64,000 bases of DNA from Stygiolobus caldivivus (GCF_019704315.1 NZ_AP024597.1:2516501-2580500); one strand, 5' to 3'. Numbered from the stretch's first letter, positions 17,268 through 24,901 are shown. Notes: generated by a model not told the origin, from the sequence alone. Translations and numbers: made by a program.

Positions 17268-18132
17268 ATGAGTATGAATGAGAATAATGTGATAGATAAT
17301 AGTAGTAATGAGAATTTAATAAAAAAGACTGATATAAATGAGAAAAATCGTAATATTAGTAATATAAAACGGTTAATATTAGTGCATAAAGATGATGAGC
17401 TGAGCCTCTCTATAAGTATGTGGAGAAAGTTATACTAAGGGTAATTGACGAATACGTAAGGGAAAATAAACGGCCAATTAGGAGAAAGGAGCTGACAGAG
17501 TACGTATTTGCTTTTGACGAAAGAATGGGGACTGTTCTCATGCAGTCATGAAATTCGAAAATTATTTGTAATATTATATCAAATTAACGCAGTGTATTTA
17601 ATCGTCTTCAAATGACCTCATTTAAGGGTGTAGCCTCTCTCAAGAAAACACAAGGGTAAATAACTTGTGCTTTTTAGACCTACCTACGAGGACATCACAA
17701 CCTTTATACATATAATGTTTTAAAAAACAATATTTTCCCTTTACAATTCTAGGTCTTTTCAATAGTTCAAGATAGTAAAAATAATTTTTATAAATACTCT
17801 AATATTTTTACAAATACTTTTCGAATTTGATGACTGTTTGAGAACACCCCCAAAGAATGAGGAAATACGACGAGGTCAGTAAGCACGACGAGAGCATAAT
17901 TAGTTATGCTATAACCAGGCTGCTTAAGAAGAAGAAATTAGCGAAGATACAATACTGTAAGGAGTGGAAAAACGGAAAGTGTGTTGAATACTACAAACGT
18001 GTGGACTATATTCTTGATGAGCACCTTAAGGACCCGGAACTGCTGCAATACCTAAAAAATAACGGCCTTGTTACGGATACTAATGAGGGATTAACGTCTT
18101 TTTGTTTAAGATTGCCGCGTGTATCCTCGTAG
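17268..18132 (+). pseudogene. HTH-type gene broken by a MITE and a frameshift
   Basis: The gene starts at ATG 17268 with GGTGAGAAGGG upstream; its first 45 residues are Asn/Ile-rich. A frameshift near 17400 leads into YKYVEKVILRVIDEYVRENK then RPIRRKELTEYVFAFDERM, where a MITE is inserted at 17527. After removal of the MITE and one 7-bp duplication the frame continues as RKYDEVSKHDESIISYAITR and LLKKKKLAKIQYCKEWKNGK. The whole reads as a winged-helix DNA-binding protein of the element. The last 15 residues overlap a decayed minus-strand gene, so the true C-terminus may be lost. Confidence 0.65.
17527..17851. mobile_element. MITE-like element, 325 bp, with 7-bp target duplication
   Basis: The two ends are inverted repeats of about 45 bp with few mismatches (left: GGGGACTGTTCTCATGCAGT; right, read inward: GGGGGTGTTCTCAAACAGTC). 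The flanks carry the same 7-bp direct repeat AAAGAAT (17520-17526 and 17852-17858). The interior is AT-rich without an open frame, so the element depends on a transposase supplied elsewhere. Excision restores an open frame in the host gene, which confirms the borders. Confidence 0.9.
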
Positions 18133-18529
18133 GCTATTGTTATTTTTCCGTCTGACTGTTTGATACTTACTACCCTGTCCATAATTGTTTTAATAAAGTT
18201 ATAATCCAAGCTAGAGATTTTGAACTCCTTACCGTTAATTATTATTGCAGCTCTATTGTTATATCTTACTAACTTGGCCCCTTTGAGTTCTATACTCTCG
18301 ATAGGCGTTAGTTCCCCGGTTAACGTAGTGTCGGTTGTCCCTTTTGACCTTTCGAATCCTTTGCCGTTAGCTACACTATTAGCAGTTGCAACTTTAGGTA
18401 GCTTTTGCTCTGATCCTTTAGGCGTTAACTCCCCGCTTAACGCTTTGAAACGTTCTCTTGTCTATTGATTGCTATATCATTATTCATTAATTTGTGTGAA
18501 TCAGTTATTTCTTCTCTCGTGAAACGCAT
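18006..18529 (-). pseudogene. Decayed gene next to attR, unknown product
   Basis: A minus-strand frame starts at ATG 18529 (MRFTREEITDSHKLMNNDIA) and stops after 30 codons; a +1/-1 shift near 18460 opens a long frame to 18006. This contains LSGELTPKGSEQKLPK, then about 25 codons later LTGELTPIESIELKGAKLV, then INGKEFKISSLDYNFIKTIM. The repeated GELTP segment and the strand-rich end look like a real protein, not noise. The 3' end collides with the HTH gene on the other strand. Its position beside attR makes it part of the element; I do not recognise the family. Confidence 0.45.
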
Positions 18530-18568
18530 AACGTTACTAAATCATGTTAAGTGGAAACTTTTTAGAGA

Positions 18569-18605
18569 TTCGGTTGTCCGGGGGGCAAATCCCCGCGGCG
18601 GCACT
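18569..18605 (+). repeat. attR: 3' half-copy of tRNA-Met
   Basis: This 37-bp copy matches 6701-6737 at 33 positions. The mismatches are at 18570, 18575 and the two T-loop bases 18584-18585 (GG instead of TT), which would destroy the T-loop of a tRNA. No acceptor 5' strand or anticodon lies upstream, so it is not a tRNA gene. It marks the right end of the integrated element. Confidence 0.85.
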
Positions 18606-18722
18606 AGTTCTTCATGAATATTCTATCTACATAGCTAAAGGCTATGAGTAATTGTTAGGAATAAGCATGATTTAGTTGTCACTTTCCCTAAAAATTATTT
18701 AGATATAACGTAATTATGAGTA

Positions 18723-18793
18723 TTAACTCTTGAATTTTGAATATGCTATTACGTTCACATTCAATAAAACTTTTTACATCGTTCAAGAGTTAA
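18723..18793. promoter_or_regulatory. 12-bp inverted repeat upstream of a secreted-protein gene
   Basis: TTAACTCTTGAA (18723-18734) is matched by its reverse complement TTCAAGAGTTAA (18782-18793), 47 bp apart, ending 36 bp before the start of the gene at 18830. The second arm overlaps the expected promoter region, so it may be a looped operator. It could also be the footprint of a lost small insertion. Confidence 0.4.
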
Positions 18794-18829
18794 AAAAAGG
18801 ATGTTTAAGCTAAATTTAATTGAGGAAAT

Positions 18830-19693
18830 ATGTTGAAAATATTTAAAGTTAATATTATAGGATTGATAATAATTTCAGTGTTTCTTTTTTCAGCTTTTTC
18901 TTATTCAGTCTTCTTAAACCATTTAGTTTTAGCAAGTGATACTAACTCGTCTAACGGCACTGCAGTTGATTATTTACACTTATATGTAATCAATGGAGAG
19001 AATATGAGGTGTGAAGAAATCGAAAATGTTTCGATTAAATTTATACTGAATGCATCTAATTATACTATATTATATAATTTATCCAAGGGTAATTATGATT
19101 TCAGAATATACAAAGCGAACGTTACACTAGTAATAAACAATTCTGAGTCTGTAAAAGCTATTTCTTTTGTTGTGCTATACATAGAGAAACATAAAGATTA
19201 CAATATCACAATTGGTATAAGTATATTCAACACATCTAGGGGCACATTCACGGTTATAATGGCATATTTAAAGCCAGATAAGAATAATCTTAATACGGGA
19301 GATCTATTCTTTATGAACACCTCACGAATGAGTATTAGTGATCAGATAATACAATTCTCTGCATATGTTTATAAAATAGGAAAATTGTATGAAAAGTCAC
19401 AAAATAACTCAATTAAGCTTTTAGGTCAAAGATATATTGAAATTGCTAAAGCTATGAAGCATTTAGCAAATATTGTAAAGCATTTATGGATTGGTAATAT
19501 AAAGTCCGAATATATTATTTCCTCAGTTGCTGATGATACAATAAGTTGTGCTATTTCAATAATAACTACTGCTGGAACTGTAGCAGCTTTATTTGTAGCT
19601 GCAGTAGAAGCTGCACCAGTATCATTCGTCTTAGCATCTTATCTTCTTCCGTTTGAATTTGCTAATCTTGGGTACGCTTGTTATGGTGGTTAA
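18830..19693 (+). CDS. Secreted glycoprotein-like precursor with hydrophobic Cys-bounded C-terminus
   Basis: A 287-residue protein. Residues 7-29 form a signal peptide or N-terminal anchor; the following region (30-160) has at least ten Asn-x-Ser/Thr sequons, as expected for a protein exposed outside a Sulfolobales cell. The last 48 residues, from Cys240 to Cys284, are strongly hydrophobic and rich in Ala, Val and Ile (TTAGTVAALFVAAVEAAPVS), ending CYGG. No known family is recognised. A small hydrophobic, cysteine-bounded C-terminal segment on a secreted precursor, coupled to an overlapping membrane gene, is a layout seen in bacteriocin and immunity pairs; this is inference only. Confidence 0.6.
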   Translation: MLKIFKVNIIGLIIISVFLFSAFSYSVFLNHLVLASDTNSSNGTAVDYLHLYVINGENMRCEEIENVSIKFILNASNYTILYNLSKGNYDFRIYKANVTLVINNSESVKAISFVVLYIEKHKDYNITIGISIFNTSRGTFTVIMAYLKPDKNNLNTGDLFFMNTSRMSISDQIIQFSAYVYKIGKLYEKSQNNSIKLLGQRYIEIAKAMKHLANIVKHLWIGNIKSEYIISSVADDTISCAISIITTAGTVAALFVAAVEAAPVSFVLASYLLPFEFANLGYACYGG

Positions 19694-20087
19694 ATTGGTT
19701 TCTGTGAGAAGAATTTTATTAACTACTTCATTTGCCATAGTTGCTATATTCTCGATCGTAGGATATAACTACTCTCTTCATTCTCATTCCAATTCTCAAC
19801 TTCCCTATATTTTCTTAGTACAAGCTGTAGTAGGCACAGTGGGATTAATTGAATCAATTATCACAATTCCGTACAAAGATCATACTGAAGATTCTTATTT
19901 TAAACAAAAATGGAGGGATTTTATCCTGTTATCCACACCAGTTATATTAGTTTATGTAATCGCAGGTATAATAGTTGCGATATTCTTCAAAAGTATTACG
20001 ACCCTTCTTGAGATAAGTTTATTGTATGGGATCGTGATTAGCATACTCTACATTAAGAAAGTAATTTTCCACTCAAGAGACGTTTAA
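19683..20087 (+). CDS. Small membrane protein overlapping the secreted-precursor gene
   Basis: A 134-residue protein with about four hydrophobic segments (near 10-28, 38-58, 80-102 and 106-125) separated by short charged loops, so an integral membrane protein. I chose ATG 19683 over the TTG at 19653: it overlaps the upstream stop by 11 bp, whereas the TTG lies deep in the upstream gene. The tight overlap implies that the two proteins act together; an immunity or export role for the secreted partner is possible. It is not similar to any family that I recognise. Confidence 0.6.
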   Translation: MVVKLVSVRRILLTTSFAIVAIFSIVGYNYSLHSHSNSQLPYIFLVQAVVGTVGLIESIITIPYKDHTEDSYFKQKWRDFILLSTPVILVYVIAGIIVAIFFKSITTLLEISLLYGIVISILYIKKVIFHSRDV

Positions 20088-20153
20088 TATGTTTTATTTA
20101 TGGTTATTTTTTTAACTCCCCTTTAACAATTCAGTTATATAAACGGGACAGCA

Positions 20154-20240
20154 GTACTAGTTGTTAACGGTGATGAGAATGCCTGAAATATTCTTTTTTA
20201 GCATACTATGCGGGTACTAGTTGTTAGTGGTGTTGAAAAT
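20154..20240 (+). repeat. Duplicated translation-start region
   Basis: GTACTAGTTGTTA recurs at 20154-20166 and 20214-20226, exactly 60 bp apart, each followed by a GGTG ribosome-binding-like stretch and a start codon (ATG 20173 and TTG 20233). A TATA box (GTTATATAAACG, 20133-20144) lies upstream of the first copy. The first start opens only 15 codons. Confidence 0.6.
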
Positions 20241-20451
20241 ATTTATTAGTTGCTCAAAATTCTATTATTATTTAGTTTTTAGTGTTATACCATTTACGTT
20301 CGCAGTAATTCTTGGATTACTTACTGTTTATTCTATGGTAAAGAAGGAAGATGTAAAAGAGAATAAGGAACGATCTCCTTTGCAAGGTTTATCATCCTTA
20401 TTTGGCTTTCTATTGCAGACTTCCCTTTATCCATTTCACCACCTCCTTTAG
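20233..20451 (+). CDS. Possible small membrane protein, 3' end fused to foreign DNA
   Basis: From TTG 20233 the frame gives a 72-residue product with one hydrophobic segment (YYYLVFSVIPFTFAVILGLL, then LTVYSM) and a charged loop. After about residue 45 the sequence is antisense to the MNT remnant, so the native 3' end has probably been lost in a deletion. The duplicated start region upstream supports a real gene of which only the first part survives. Confidence 0.3.
   Translation: MKIFISCSKFYYYLVFSVIPFTFAVILGLLTVYSMVKKEDVKENKERSPLQGLSSLFGFLLQTSLYPFHHLL
20333..20434 (-). pseudogene. Truncated MNT-type nucleotidyltransferase antitoxin
   Basis: Directly downstream of the HEPN remnant, with GGAGGTG 6 bp before ATG 20434, a frame gives MDKGKSAIESQIRMINLAKE and stops at 20333. 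This fits the start of a MNT (minimal nucleotidyltransferase) protein before its Gly-Ser-x-x-x-Gly motif; everything after is missing. The pairing with HEPN is the typical order of a HEPN-MNT toxin-antitoxin pair. Confidence 0.45.
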
Positions 20452-20819
20452 CCCTATTATAAAGGTCTTCTGTAATTGTCCTATTATACTGCTTAAAAGG
20501 AAATCCCGTTTGTCGCATCAAGGTAAAGAGAGATTATGAAATGTGGAGATAAAACCATTAAGCTTTCTATAACCTTAGTCGGTATTGTTATTCCTTCCCT
20601 TTCAATCAGCTAGGTCGGTAAGCAAGTGAGTTTTCCCAGGGAGTCCTTTCTCAGGTATATAATAAGTGCCTTCAATGCTTTTTCTATTGCTTATTGAGAG
20701 TAAAACGCTGAAGCGTAATACTTTCCGTTAAGCAAAAGGACTCTAGCAGTATACAAATCTTCGGTAGCCTGCTCCATCCAGTCCTTGTACTTCATCTTGT
20801 CATCTTTATTCCCTTTCAT
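20440..20819 (-). pseudogene. HEPN-domain toxin, decayed
   Basis: From ATG 20819 on the minus strand the frame reads MKYKDWMEQATEDLYTARVL, then LLNGKYYASAFYSQ, and a stop replaces the Gln of the usual SQQA; it continues AIEKALKALIIYL, all typical of HEPN. Further lesions follow: a frameshift near 20640 and another near 20510, with the end (SLYLDATNG) still recognisable as the HEPN tail (x-R-Y-P-D). The protein is therefore inactive. HEPN toxins cleave RNA and are restrained by an MNT partner, here also truncated. Confidence 0.65.
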
Positions 20820-20851
20820 TTAAATATCTATGAGCATGCTTGTTGATCCCT

Positions 20852-21207
20852 TCAATTTCCCTTTATTAAGCCAGTTGGTTTACATAAAATTCTAAATTAG
20901 ACGTTGAGTTAAAAGCAAGTTTTACGTTCATTTTAATAAAAAAATGGACTATCTCACAAAGCAAGCTAATTCTGCTTTGTTAGTGCCCCTAACAGATATT
21001 AAGCCTTGTTTTTACTAAGCGTTTGATTAAGAGTGAGTTTCACTAGTTTCTATAAAAGTCGAGCGGCACTACAAGATGTGAACATAAAGTAAAGATCTAC
21101 ACTAGTGCTTCTAGAATGTTTATAGCTTTAAACAGAGGATATAACACCTGGTAATAGTCTAGGAACTTTCCAAAATACTTAATCAATATTATTATCAGAC
21201 CTTCTAT
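20852..21207. other. Non-coding region left of the VapBC cassette
   Basis: About 350 bp with no gene. It contains the left arm of the inverted repeat around vapBC (21014-21058) and a TTTTAATAAAAAAATGG stretch that may be an old promoter. Confidence 0.4.
21014..21058 (+). repeat. Left arm of inverted repeat flanking vapBC
   Basis: The core GATTAAGAGTGAGTTT (21025-21040) and its surroundings match the reverse complement of 21880-21922 over about 40 bp with few mismatches. The arms face each other and enclose the VapBC pair. Confidence 0.65.
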
Positions 21208-21597
21208 CTAGTTAATGAATTCTACTTCGTCATTTATACCTATAAGTTCCTTTTCTCTCCTGAAGAGTGCCTTTGTATTTAGGAATTTAGCAGTTCCTAT
21301 AGCGAAGCAATCAGCTAAGGAAATCGAGTACTTGCACTTGCATTCTGATGCATACTTTAAAATTTTGGGTTTTACTCCAAATATCTCAAAGTATCCAGAA
21401 TTTATTAAGCCTTTAAATATCTTTTCTGCCTTTTTCCTCCCTAACCTCCTGCAAAGCACGTAATATACTTCGGCAAGGTTCACTACACTGACGTATGCTG
21501 TTACTTCTTGGTTAAGTATCTTGTCGTAATATTCTCTGAATTCACCTTCTAGAAAGGAGAGAATTACTCCAGTATCAAGGACTACTTTTTTCATCAT
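21208..21597 (-). CDS. vapC: VapC-type PIN-domain toxin
   Basis: A 129-residue PIN-domain protein. The acidic residues expected for the metal site can be placed: Asp in VVLDTGVI near residue 8, Glu in VVNLAEVYYVL near 44, and Asp in SLADCFAIGTA near 97. VapC toxins are endoribonucleases; their target here is unknown. The ATG overlaps the antitoxin stop (23 bp), as is usual in VapBC operons. The frame is intact and full length. The pair is enclosed by inverted repeats, so it may have moved as a cassette. Confidence 0.85.
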   Translation of the reverse strand: MMKKVVLDTGVILSFLEGEFREYYDKILNQEVTAYVSVVNLAEVYYVLCRRLGRKKAEKIFKGLINSGYFEIFGVKPKILKYASECKCKYSISLADCFAIGTAKFLNTKALFRREKELIGINDEVEFIN

Positions 21598-21811
21598 CTT
21601 CCTTGCGTCCCTTCAGAAGTTCTTCATATAAGTTTTCCCCTTTTGCTATTCCGAAAAGTTCTTCAGCGAGTTTCCTGTCCTTAAACTTTCTCTCAATTAA
21701 GTATTTTATTACGTCGTCATAGGAAACTCTTCTTCCTAATTTCTTTTCAAGCATTCCGGCAATTTCAGTAAGCTTTTTCTTAGTCTCCTCTTTCACTTTT
21801 ATGCTTTCCAT
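21575..21811 (-). CDS. vapB: VapB-type antitoxin
   Basis: A 78-residue protein from ATG 21811 (a TTG seven codons earlier at 21832 is possible). It has an N-terminal strand (SIKVKEETKKKL) and two helices, as in ribbon-helix-helix antitoxins, and a basic/acidic tail (LLKGRKEDDEKSSP) that would wrap the toxin. It likely represses its own promoter; a TATA-like AGCTTTATATAC sits upstream on the minus strand near 21833-21844. It is paired with vapC by overlapping ends. Confidence 0.75.
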   Translation of the reverse strand: MESIKVKEETKKKLTEIAGMLEKKLGRRVSYDDVIKYLIERKFKDRKLAEELFGIAKGENLYEELLKGRKEDDEKSSP

Positions 21812-21879
21812 ATTTTCCACTTTTTCCACCAAGTATATAAAGCTTTATTGAGTTAGTGCTTTGTGGAATAGTTTAATTT

Positions 21880-21922
21880 TTATCAAAATTGGTAAAACTC
21901 ACTCTTAATCCAACGCTTAATT
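21880..21922 (-). repeat. Right arm of inverted repeat flanking vapBC
   Basis: The arm contains AAACTCACTCTTAATC, the reverse complement of the core of the left arm. It lies upstream of vapB, so in addition to being a possible cassette end it may hold regulatory sites. Confidence 0.65.
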
Positions 21923-22260
21923 TAGATTTTTATATAAACTAATGGGCTTAACACCTAAAGGAATTGAAGTAGGTGGGTCATTCACGGATCTATTGCAATT
22001 TCAGTTTGTCTTAATGCAGTGGTATTTTAACTGTTAATTATACACTCGGTAAAATTAATACTAAAATGCTGATAGGACGTATAATGAGGGGTTATAACTT
22101 TAATTAAATAGAATGTTCTACGGATATTTGGGTTATTTGTACATTGAATTATGCTAATTTAATAGAGCATATTTTAACTTGCAATGGGGACGTGAGCGGC
22201 CCTCTGTACTCCATTAGTTAAGTTTAATTATTTGGTAATCAGATCATCTTTTGGTAAAAA
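21923..22260. other. Non-coding region between two VapBC loci
   Basis: About 340 bp of AT-rich sequence with no frame of note. The sequence before ATG 22261 (TTAATTATTTGG near 22227) is a possible promoter of the second locus. Confidence 0.4.
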
Positions 22261-22485
22261 ATGGAGAAAGTGGTAATAAAGAGAGTTGATAGTCAAGGGA
22301 GGGTAGTTATACCAAAAGAATGGAGGGATAAGTTTAACACTGACGAGTTCGTACTTGTTTTAAAAGAAGATAAGATTGAACTTTATCCCCGCGTTTCAAA
22401 CTTAACAAAACTTATTGACAGTATTGATGTTGAAGAATTGCCCGGTGATTGGCATGAGCTTAAACGTAAAGTTTATAGACTCTAA
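22261..22485 (+). CDS. vapB: AbrB-type VapB antitoxin
   Basis: A 74-residue protein with a SpoVT-AbrB fold: VVIKRVDSQGRVVIPKEWRD then FVLVLKEDKIELYPR. The Gly-Arg-Val-x-Ile-Pro core is diagnostic. The C-terminal 25 residues (LPGDWHELKRKVYRL) would bind the toxin. It overlaps the vapC start by 32 bp. It differs in fold from the antitoxin of the neighbouring locus, so the two pairs are not recent duplicates. Confidence 0.85.
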   Translation: MEKVVIKRVDSQGRVVIPKEWRDKFNTDEFVLVLKEDKIELYPRVSNLTKLIDSIDVEELPGDWHELKRKVYRL

Positions 22486-22882
22486 CGTGTTTGTTTATGC
22501 ATTATTGAAACCAAAACGTTCAGTTGATGAAAAGATTGTAAAAATGAAAGAGAAAGCAAAGGAAATATTGACACGAATTGATAACGGGGAGGAAAAAGTT
22601 CTAACTACTGTAGTCCACATTTCTGAAATTGCTAACGTAATCGAGAACTTGTCTAGCCTCACGACCTCAATTAAGGTTATAGAAAACGTAATTAACAACG
22701 AAAACATTCTCGTTAAAGAAGTCACAGTACAAGATTACACTGAAGCTGTTAAAATAGCCAATGAGGAAAGCGTAAGCATTAACGATGCTCTAGCTTATGT
22801 CATAATGATGAAAAACGGTATTAACGAGATTTATACTTTTGATGAAAAACATTTTAAGAAATTGAATGTAAAGATTTTGTAA
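22454..22882 (+). CDS. vapC: VapC-type PIN-domain toxin
   Basis: A 142-residue PIN protein. The start at ATG 22454 gives MSLNVKFIDSNVFVYALLKP, with the first catalytic Asp in FIDSNVF; a Glu lies in VHISEIANVI near 57, an Asp in SINDALAYVIM near 112, and the end YTFDEKHFKKL is typical of VapC. An upstream start would add 13 residues but lies inside vapB and lacks domain support. It probably cleaves RNA when freed from its AbrB-type antitoxin. Confidence 0.85.
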   Translation: MSLNVKFIDSNVFVYALLKPKRSVDEKIVKMKEKAKEILTRIDNGEEKVLTTVVHISEIANVIENLSSLTTSIKVIENVINNENILVKEVTVQDYTEAVKIANEESVSINDALAYVIMMKNGINEIYTFDEKHFKKLNVKIL

Positions 22883-23018
22883 ATATCTACGCTAAAGTGT
22901 AACTGTTAAGTCAAATATTACAGCCTAGCTAGGGTTTCGGTTTTCGATAAAACGCTATACGTTCATCTAGGAGTCGCTTTATCTTATAACCAACTTTAAG
23001 TACTTAGAGTACTACTGT

Positions 23019-23241
23019 ATGCCAGAAACTATAGCTACTAGAAAATATCAAATCACGATACCTAAGGGGGTAAAAGATGTCTAAGGTATTAAAGTTAGAG
23101 ATAGCTTATAATTAGAGTTGGGAAGGTAAGATAATAATAGAACCAATCAGAGCTTCAGATGCACTTAAGAGGTTAGCCACTATAGTTGATAAATACTTAG
23201 GAGGATCAAAGAGTATTGATGCGGTGAAACTTGTTGAGTAG
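23019..23241 (+). pseudogene. AbrB-type antitoxin, decayed
   Basis: The frame starts at ATG 23019 with MPETIATRKYQITIPKGVKD, the usual opening of an archaeal AbrB antitoxin, then hits a TAA. Further pieces in other frames (IKVRDSL, then IIIEPIRASDALKRLATIVD) complete the family pattern and end at TAG 23239-23241. Two lesions at least. It precedes a decayed PIN gene, giving a third, dead VapBC pair. Confidence 0.65.
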
Positions 23242-23260
23242 CCTCTTAATAGAGAAATAG

Positions 23261-23695
23261 GCTTATATTGACACCAGCATTTTCATTTGTGTTACTTTAA
23301 AGAACCCTGGATCTTTATAATGATGCTATAAAATACTTGATATGCTAGTATCTGGTGGGTTTAAAGGCTTTGGCTCTCACCTTATACTGTTTGAGCTCTT
23401 TGGTAGCTTATCTAAGATCGATATAAAAGCCATATACGACGCTGTCAATTAGTACCTAGACCTTCCAATAACAATACTGGAAATGAACAGGGATCCTTCT
23501 GGTTACGCTAAAGAAATAGCAAAACTTTCAGTAACTTATGATGCATTACATGCTGCTTTAGTAAGCCAGAACGGGGTTAAGGTAGTTATTACTGAAGATG
23601 CGAATGACTGGAGCAAAATAGGGGAGGTCTGGCCTAAAGTAAAGGAAAAGCTTGACGTTAAAGATAATAGTAGTAGTTTCTCCTACGAAGGGTAA
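23261..23695 (+). pseudogene. VapC-type PIN toxin, decayed
   Basis: The remnant begins without a start codon (AYIDTSIFICVTLKNPGSLY, first catalytic Asp present), is interrupted near 23320 and again near 23452, and ends with an open frame that includes YAKEIAKLSVTYDALHAALV, with the PIN Asp, and KVVITEDANDWSKIGEVWP. The 70-residue frame from 23483 is just this last part, not an independent gene. Confidence 0.65.
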
Positions 23696-24188
23696 ATTAG
23701 TATAAAACGATTTACAAATAGAGCAAAAACTCATTATCTTATACTTGCTCAGAAACTAAAGGACAAACACCAGGTCCTTTAGATTAACAAGGTTTTCCTA
23801 ATCCCACATTAATAGTGTTATTGTCCTTTATGAATTAACTGAGTATAATAATAAGCAATACCTTATCATTAGTGTATAACTGAGATAATAGAAGAAATTA
23901 TAGTTCTCACACCCTTATTTGTTCTAGCATGAAAACCAGTAAGTATTTGCTAACTAACTAGGGTTGTAAACATAATTTTCTGTCTCTCCTTTATTTCCTC
24001 ATTCCCACGCATCTGTTAAGGCTGTTTATATTTTCTATGCTGGACTAGGTATTTTCCTCTATTGAGTTGTTTTTAAAGTATCTCATGATTTTCATCTATT
24101 ACCTAGTTTAGTTTGCATTAAAATAGGGTGCGATTATCAAAAGCATTCTGATTATAGTTAACTTTTTTTTTAAAATCTCAATTCACTT
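23696..24188. other. Non-coding region upstream of the halocin-like gene
   Basis: About 490 bp with no open frame that I can support. A T-rich tract followed by TTTTAAAATC (24167-24177) is a likely promoter for the gene at 24189, which would be almost leaderless. Confidence 0.4.
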
Positions 24189-24854
24189 ATGCCTCAAAAT
24201 TTAAAGCCTAAAAATATTAAACTGTTGCATTATGAAGAGAAGAAGAGTGATAAACAAATTTTTAGACAAGGAGTTACTCTAATAGAGTATGAAAACGCTC
24301 CATCAAAGATAATATCTTGGAGTCAGCTAATAGAAGGCGATCCTTTTGGAGAACATGAAATAACGTATAGTAGGATAAATTATGGTTCAGAGAGTGTATC
24401 GAGGAGGTTCAAGGTCAAGTATTTAGGAAAGGAAGGGGATAAGCATAGAGTTTTAATAAAAGAAGGCGTAAGTGGTTGTAGAACTAGGAGCAGAAGAATA
24501 GAGAACGAGGAAATATTAATACCAGATAAACTATACCAGCCTTACCCTTTGCAACAGAAGAGCGAAGAAGGGAAAGACCCAAATCCTATAGAATGTGAAA
24601 TTTGTAAAGTACTGGTTGGTGTGCTATGTGGATTACTTGCGACTAAAGTAGCTAGTGCGATTGCATGTGATGAAGTTTGTGATATTGACGTCTGTATAAT
24701 ATTTATTGAGGATCCGATTATTTACATTATATGTGCAGGGTCATGCGATATAATATGTAATGAGGTTTTACAGATTATTTTACAAATTGGTATTGATAAG
24801 GCTTGCACAATAGGTGGTGATTACGTATGTGAAAAAGCTGGGTTTTGTTGTTAA
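24189..24854 (+). CDS. Halocin-C8-like cysteine-rich bacteriocin precursor
   Basis: A 221-residue protein with two parts. Residues 1-130 are charged and soluble. Residues 131-221 form a compact hydrophobic module with 13 cysteines (136, 139, 147, 160, 164, 169, 182, 186, 190, 206, 214, 220 and 221) opening CEICKVLVGVLCGLL and closing with ACTIGGDYVCEKAGFCC. The order (Cys-x2-Cys start, Gly-Leu-Leu core, final Cys-x-x-Ala-Gly-x-Cys) resembles halocin C8, a 76-residue disulfide-rich archaeal peptide cut from the C-terminus of a precursor whose N-terminal part gives immunity. No Tat or Sec signal is visible, unlike the halophile precursor. A membrane gene follows within 48 bp. Confidence 0.65.
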   Translation: MPQNLKPKNIKLLHYEEKKSDKQIFRQGVTLIEYENAPSKIISWSQLIEGDPFGEHEITYSRINYGSESVSRRFKVKYLGKEGDKHRVLIKEGVSGCRTRSRRIENEEILIPDKLYQPYPLQQKSEEGKDPNPIECEICKVLVGVLCGLLATKVASAIACDEVCDIDVCIIFIEDPIIYIICAGSCDIICNEVLQIILQIGIDKACTIGGDYVCEKAGFCC

Positions 24855-24901
24855 TTTTTTTTTACAAAAATTTTTATAAAAGATAAATAAGTATTCTAAA
24901 A

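Larger units (their letters stand above)
6738..18568. mobile_element. Decayed integrated element (about 11.8 kb) in tRNA-Met
   Basis: The region lies between two direct copies of the tRNA-Met 3' exon. It differs sharply from its flanks: low gene density, many broken genes, at least four transposon-derived insertions, and small unknown genes with Shine-Dalgarno leaders. No intact integrase is visible; a frameshifted HTH-plus-linker remnant at 10202-10546 may derive from one. The contents (RelE-like toxin, P-loop membrane protein, HTH gene) suit a plasmid or provirus relic. The mutated T-loop in the right att copy suggests that the element is old and can no longer excise. Confidence 0.75.

Noticed and set aside
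18220-18468. 82-codon forward frame with membrane-like composition
   Set aside because: Antisense to the decayed minus-strand gene with the GELTP repeat, which reads more like protein.
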